From: Acidobacteriota bacterium
Lineage (GTDB): Bacteria; Acidobacteriota; Terriglobia; Terriglobales; Acidobacteriaceae
Reading direction: 5' to 3'
NCBI GenBank assembly: GCA_021778815.1
Contig: JAJYBW010000018.1
Coordinates: 1-17,150 of the forward strand
DNA length: 17,150 nucleotides
Under the pieces are notes generated by a model that saw nothing but the letters and a program-made list of their open reading frames with translations, made no database searches and was not told the origin of the DNA. Of this stretch, positions 14,945 to 17,150 are shown in pieces (the stretch's first letter is position 1; each line of letters starts with the position of its first letter). Position numbers and translations under genes: made by a program.

Positions 14945-16162
14945 CTAATATTTCGGAACTTTCGGGTCCACTTTTTCAGACCATGCCAGGATGCCTCCGG
15001 CAAGGTTGTGGATCTTTTGGAATCCATTTTGTGCCAGAAACTCCGCCGCTTTCTGGCTGCGTCCGCCCATCTTGCAATGCACAACAATCTCCCTTTCCGG
15101 ATTCAGTTCTCGCACTCGCTTCGGCAGGTCATTCAGTGGAATAAGATGTCCTCCCATTTGCGCGATAGCGAATTCATACGGTTCACGCACGTCCAGCAGG
15201 AAGAGTTCCTCTCCGGCATCCCTGCGCCGCTTCAATTCCTCCACGTGCATCTGCGGAATGCCGTTCACCATTGCAGCAGGCGCTGCGGCCTTGGACGGCA
15301 ACCCGCAGAACTGCTCGTAGTCAATCAACTTGGTGATCGTCGGGTGTGTCCCGCACACTGGGCAATCAGGATTCTTGTGGAGTTTCAATTCGCGAAATCG
15401 CATGGCCAGCGCATCGACCAGCAACAGCCGTCCCACCAACGGCTCTCCCGCAGCCAGGATCAGCTTGATGACTTCCGTTGCCTGGATGATTCCAAGCAGG
15501 CCCGGCAGAATGCCCAGCACCCCGCCCTCTGCGCATGAAGGAACAAGTCCCGGCGGCGGCGGTTCAGGATACAGGCAGCGATAGCATGGACCCTCTTTCG
15601 TACCAAACACGCTGGCCTGCCCTTCGAACCGGAAAATGGAGGCGTACGCGTTCGGCTTGCCAGATAGCACGCAGGCATCGTTCACCAGGTAGCGCGTTGG
15701 AAAATTGTCCGTGCCATCGGCAATGATGTCGAAATCCTTGAAAATCTCCAGCGCGTTCTCGCTGTTGAGTCGCGCAGGAAATTTCACAATGTTAACGTTG
15801 GGATTGATGGCCTTCAGCGAATCTTCCGCGGAGTCGAGCTTCGACCGGCCAATATCGTTCGTGCCGTGAATTACCTGGCGCTGCAGGTTGCTGGCCTCGA
15901 CCACGTCGAAGTCCACGAGGCCCAGGGTGCCCACGCCTGCAGCAGCCAGGTACATCATTAAGGGCGCACCCAATCCCCCCGCCCCGATACACAATACCCG
16001 CGCGGACTTCAATTTTAGCTGCCCTTGTTCGCCCACCTCAGGAAGGATCAGGTGCCGCGAATATCGCGCCATTTCTTCCGGTGTCAATGCGGTCGCCGAA
16101 GCCGAGTTCGCTTCAACTGGACCGCCTCCGGGGGGCGGCGGATCAGGATGATCGATCTGCAT
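14945..16162 (-). CDS. MoeB/ThiF adenylyltransferase fused to rhodanese (MoeBR/MoeZ-like)
   Basis: Activates the C-terminal Gly-Gly of a ubiquitin-like sulfur carrier with ATP (E1-like domain) and supplies sulfur through a rhodanese domain. It resembles MOCS3/Uba4 and mycobacterial MoeZ, serving molybdopterin, thiamine, tRNA thiolation or CysO-type cysteine synthesis. In 405 residues: a Pro/Gly-rich N-terminus; the E1 domain (~30-285) with GAGGLG (60-65), NLQRQ (92-96) and ADGTDN (148-153); Zn cysteines C193/C196 and C267/C270; C210 in SCAEGG, possibly the thioester Cys; and rhodanese (~300-400) with C363 in HCKMGGRS. ATG 16162 is preceded by GAGG with 8-base spacing. A TTG at 16216 would add 18 residues and is less likely. 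It lies downstream of the JAMM protease gene in the same direction. No carrier protein gene is visible nearby. Confidence 0.93.
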   Translation of the reverse strand: MQIDHPDPPPPGGGPVEANSASATALTPEEMARYSRHLILPEVGEQGQLKLKSARVLCIGAGGLGAPLMMYLAAAGVGTLGLVDFDVVEASNLQRQVIHGTNDIGRSKLDSAEDSLKAINPNVNIVKFPARLNSENALEIFKDFDIIADGTDNFPTRYLVNDACVLSGKPNAYASIFRFEGQASVFGTKEGPCYRCLYPEPPPPGLVPSCAEGGVLGILPGLLGIIQATEVIKLILAAGEPLVGRLLLVDALAMRFRELKLHKNPDCPVCGTHPTITKLIDYEQFCGLPSKAAAPAAMVNGIPQMHVEELKRRRDAGEELFLLDVREPYEFAIAQMGGHLIPLNDLPKRVRELNPEREIVVHCKMGGRSQKAAEFLAQNGFQKIHNLAGGILAWSEKVDPKVPKY

Positions 16163-16170
16163 AATGCAAT

Positions 16171-16174
16171 CCTC
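16171..16174 (-). promoter_or_regulatory. Ribosome binding site deciding the MoeBR start
   Basis: On the minus strand GAGG lies 8 bases before ATG 16162. The alternative TTG at 16216 has no comparable site. Confidence 0.6.
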
Positions 16175-16219
16175 GCATATTTCGAAATCCGGATTCAGCG
16201 GATGCTCATGGGACAATTC

Positions 16220-16693
16220 TCAGACGTCAGCCATGACTTCGATCGGCTGTCGTTCAAAGCGTTTATCTTCCTCCCCCGTCCCGGATAGCAGAAAAGAGTT
16301 TGTCTCGATAGCCCTGCATCTCAAAGCGTCTGCCTCGCCATATTCGGCCTTCCCATTCACACCCGTGATCACGTAGGAATACCCGATCCAGTGGGCCTCT
16401 TCCAGGTCTGTCTTCGACCACTCCGCGGGGTGGTCGGGATGCGAGTGATAAAAACCGACGATGTCCAGCCCCCCCCCCCGTGCCTGCTGCTGGATGCGGA
16501 TCAGCTCCTGCGCCGAGATGCCATAGCGATTGTGGGCCGCGTCCGAGCGAATATTTTCTGCCGGCCACGCTTCGAGCACGATGCTGCCCTCCTCTTCCCT
16601 ATGGCCCAGCAAGACCCCGCAGCACTCGTGCGGATAGGTCTGTTCCCCATGCCTGCGAATCGCGTCGAATTTCGCTTGTGCCATGCGCAGCAT
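16220..16693 (-). CDS. M67 (JAMM/MPN+) metalloprotease, Mec+-like
   Basis: Zinc isopeptidase of 157 residues. In actinobacteria the homologue Mec+ releases cysteine from the CysO sulfur carrier; related proteins trim ubiquitin-like carriers. The full JAMM signature is present: E23 in the PHECCGVLLG segment, then HSHPDHPAEWSKTD with H83, H85, S93 and D96, i.e. HxH-x7-SxxD. ATG 16693 is chosen because the conserved family region starts there (MLRMAQAKFDAIRRH); ATG 16735 (171 residues, with AAAGGA 10 bases upstream) is a real alternative. It is followed at 58 bases by the MoeBR gene, a pairing that suggests one carrier is loaded by one enzyme and cleaved by the other. A run of 11 G codes for G73-G75, just before the catalytic motif, and any slip there would destroy the active site. 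Confidence 0.88.
   Translation of the reverse strand: MLRMAQAKFDAIRRHGEQTYPHECCGVLLGHREEEGSIVLEAWPAENIRSDAAHNRYGISAQELIRIQQQARGGGLDIVGFYHSHPDHPAEWSKTDLEEAHWIGYSYVITGVNGKAEYGEADALRCRAIETNSFLLSGTGEEDKRFERQPIEVMADV
16469..16479 (-). repeat. Homopolymer of 11 G in the JAMM protease gene
   Basis: On the + strand this reads as 11 consecutive C. In the coding strand it spells the end of an Arg codon and three GGG Gly codons (residues 72-75). It is the longest homopolymer I noticed in the window. The gene is in frame with exactly 11. A change of one or two would truncate the protein before its catalytic His residues. Confidence 0.9.
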
Positions 16694-16859
16694 CCGGTCC
16701 AAATTCCTGTCAAAACGATTTGCGCCTAAGACCATCCGTGAACGGTCCTTTAGCTTCGTCACGATATACTGAGAGTGTCGAGTGAGAGCGCAAAGACGCA
16801 AATATCGCGATCGTATGCTACCTCACCCGAATCAAAAACCAACGTTTGTCGATATCTCT

Positions 16860-17150
16860 ATGAGCAAGAAAACAAGCGCCGCAGCCAAGAGTTTCGAAAC
16901 CGCATTAACGTATTTCCGCTCCCATCAGTTTGATGTTACGGCTATCCCCGGCGTAGCAGATCAGGTCCAGGTCCGCAAATATAGCTGTGGCACTGTGCTG
17001 GCCAAAGCACCCAACGGTGGGATCGGCTATGTGACACGACCCGGCTGCTTGATTGGTGGCGAAATTTCCCTCTTGGTGGACCGCGGCTACCAGAAATTCC
17101 TGCGTACCAGCAAGATTGAAGTCGCTGCCACGGCTGGCCACCTGCACGCC
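16860..17150 (+). CDS. Small conserved-looking hypothetical protein (3' partial)
   Basis: An open frame from ATG 16860 runs through the end of the window (97 codons). It begins MSKKTSAAAKSFETALTYFR and contains VRKYSCGTVLAKAP (38-51), then TRPGCLIGGEISLLVDRGYQKFL (59-81), and then TSKIEVAATAGHLHA at the edge. It is soluble, with no signal peptide or membrane helix. The end of the visible part, with a GYQKFL...LHA pattern, resembles small unnamed acidobacterial proteins I recall only loosely; I assign no function. It is divergent from the JAMM protease gene. The start lacks a Shine-Dalgarno sequence, so it could be leaderless. Confidence 0.7.
   Translation, partial: MSKKTSAAAKSFETALTYFRSHQFDVTAIPGVADQVQVRKYSCGTVLAKAPNGGIGYVTRPGCLIGGEISLLVDRGYQKFLRTSKIEVAATAGHLHA

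Noticed and set aside
14918..15538. 206-codon plus-strand frame
   Set aside because: Antisense to the rhodanese and E1 domains of the MoeBR gene; Gln/Arg/His-rich shadow.

Overview
The window most likely comes from the chromosome of an acidobacterium (Acidobacteriota, probably class Terriglobia or a relative). This is inferred from gene content, not from a database match. The signs are a very long Oar-like TonB-dependent receptor with a carboxypeptidase-regulatory-type N-terminus, moderately high GC, a MoeB-rhodanese/JAMM pair, and a small unnamed protein at the right edge of a type I associate with acidobacteria. There is no insertion sequence, phage gene, CRISPR array or rRNA.

Left part (1-5487): the 3' end of a TonB-dependent receptor gene is followed by a strong 13-bp hairpin and then by a secreted TIM-barrel glycoside-hydrolase-like protein. 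They look like the outer-membrane and secreted parts of a saccharide-scavenging locus. A tRNA gene with anticodon CAU and an encoded CCA lies on the minus strand just beyond. Next come about 480 bases with no convincing gene, then a YbaL/KefB-type cation:proton antiporter lacking the C-terminal nucleotide-binding domain. Convergent to it is thiM, hydroxyethylthiazole kinase for thiamine salvage.

Centre (8263-10682): a tight three-gene operon encodes a membrane-anchored tetrahaem cytochrome c, a periplasmic protein with four [4Fe-4S] clusters, and a long NrfD/HybB/DsrP-type membrane quinol protein. The order matches nrfBCD and dsrJOP, but no catalytic subunit lies beside it. This is the most interesting metabolic system in the window: a quinone-linked electron-transfer module with an unknown partner.

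Right part (10730-14899): a DUF2339-like polytopic membrane protein, a radical SAM protein with a SPASM-like C-terminus, and a GT87/DUF2029-type polyprenyl-sugar mannosyltransferase-like protein run in the same direction. A 19-codon ORF with a strong Shine-Dalgarno sequence lies just before the radical SAM gene. A perfect 12-bp inverted repeat occupies the gap before the glycosyltransferase and buries its only Shine-Dalgarno-like bases. On the minus strand, a MoeB/ThiF-rhodanese fusion and a JAMM (M67, Mec+-like) metalloprotease form a sulfur-carrier activation/release pair. The protease gene carries an uninterrupted run of 11 G just before its catalytic HxH motif. A divergent small gene runs off the right end.
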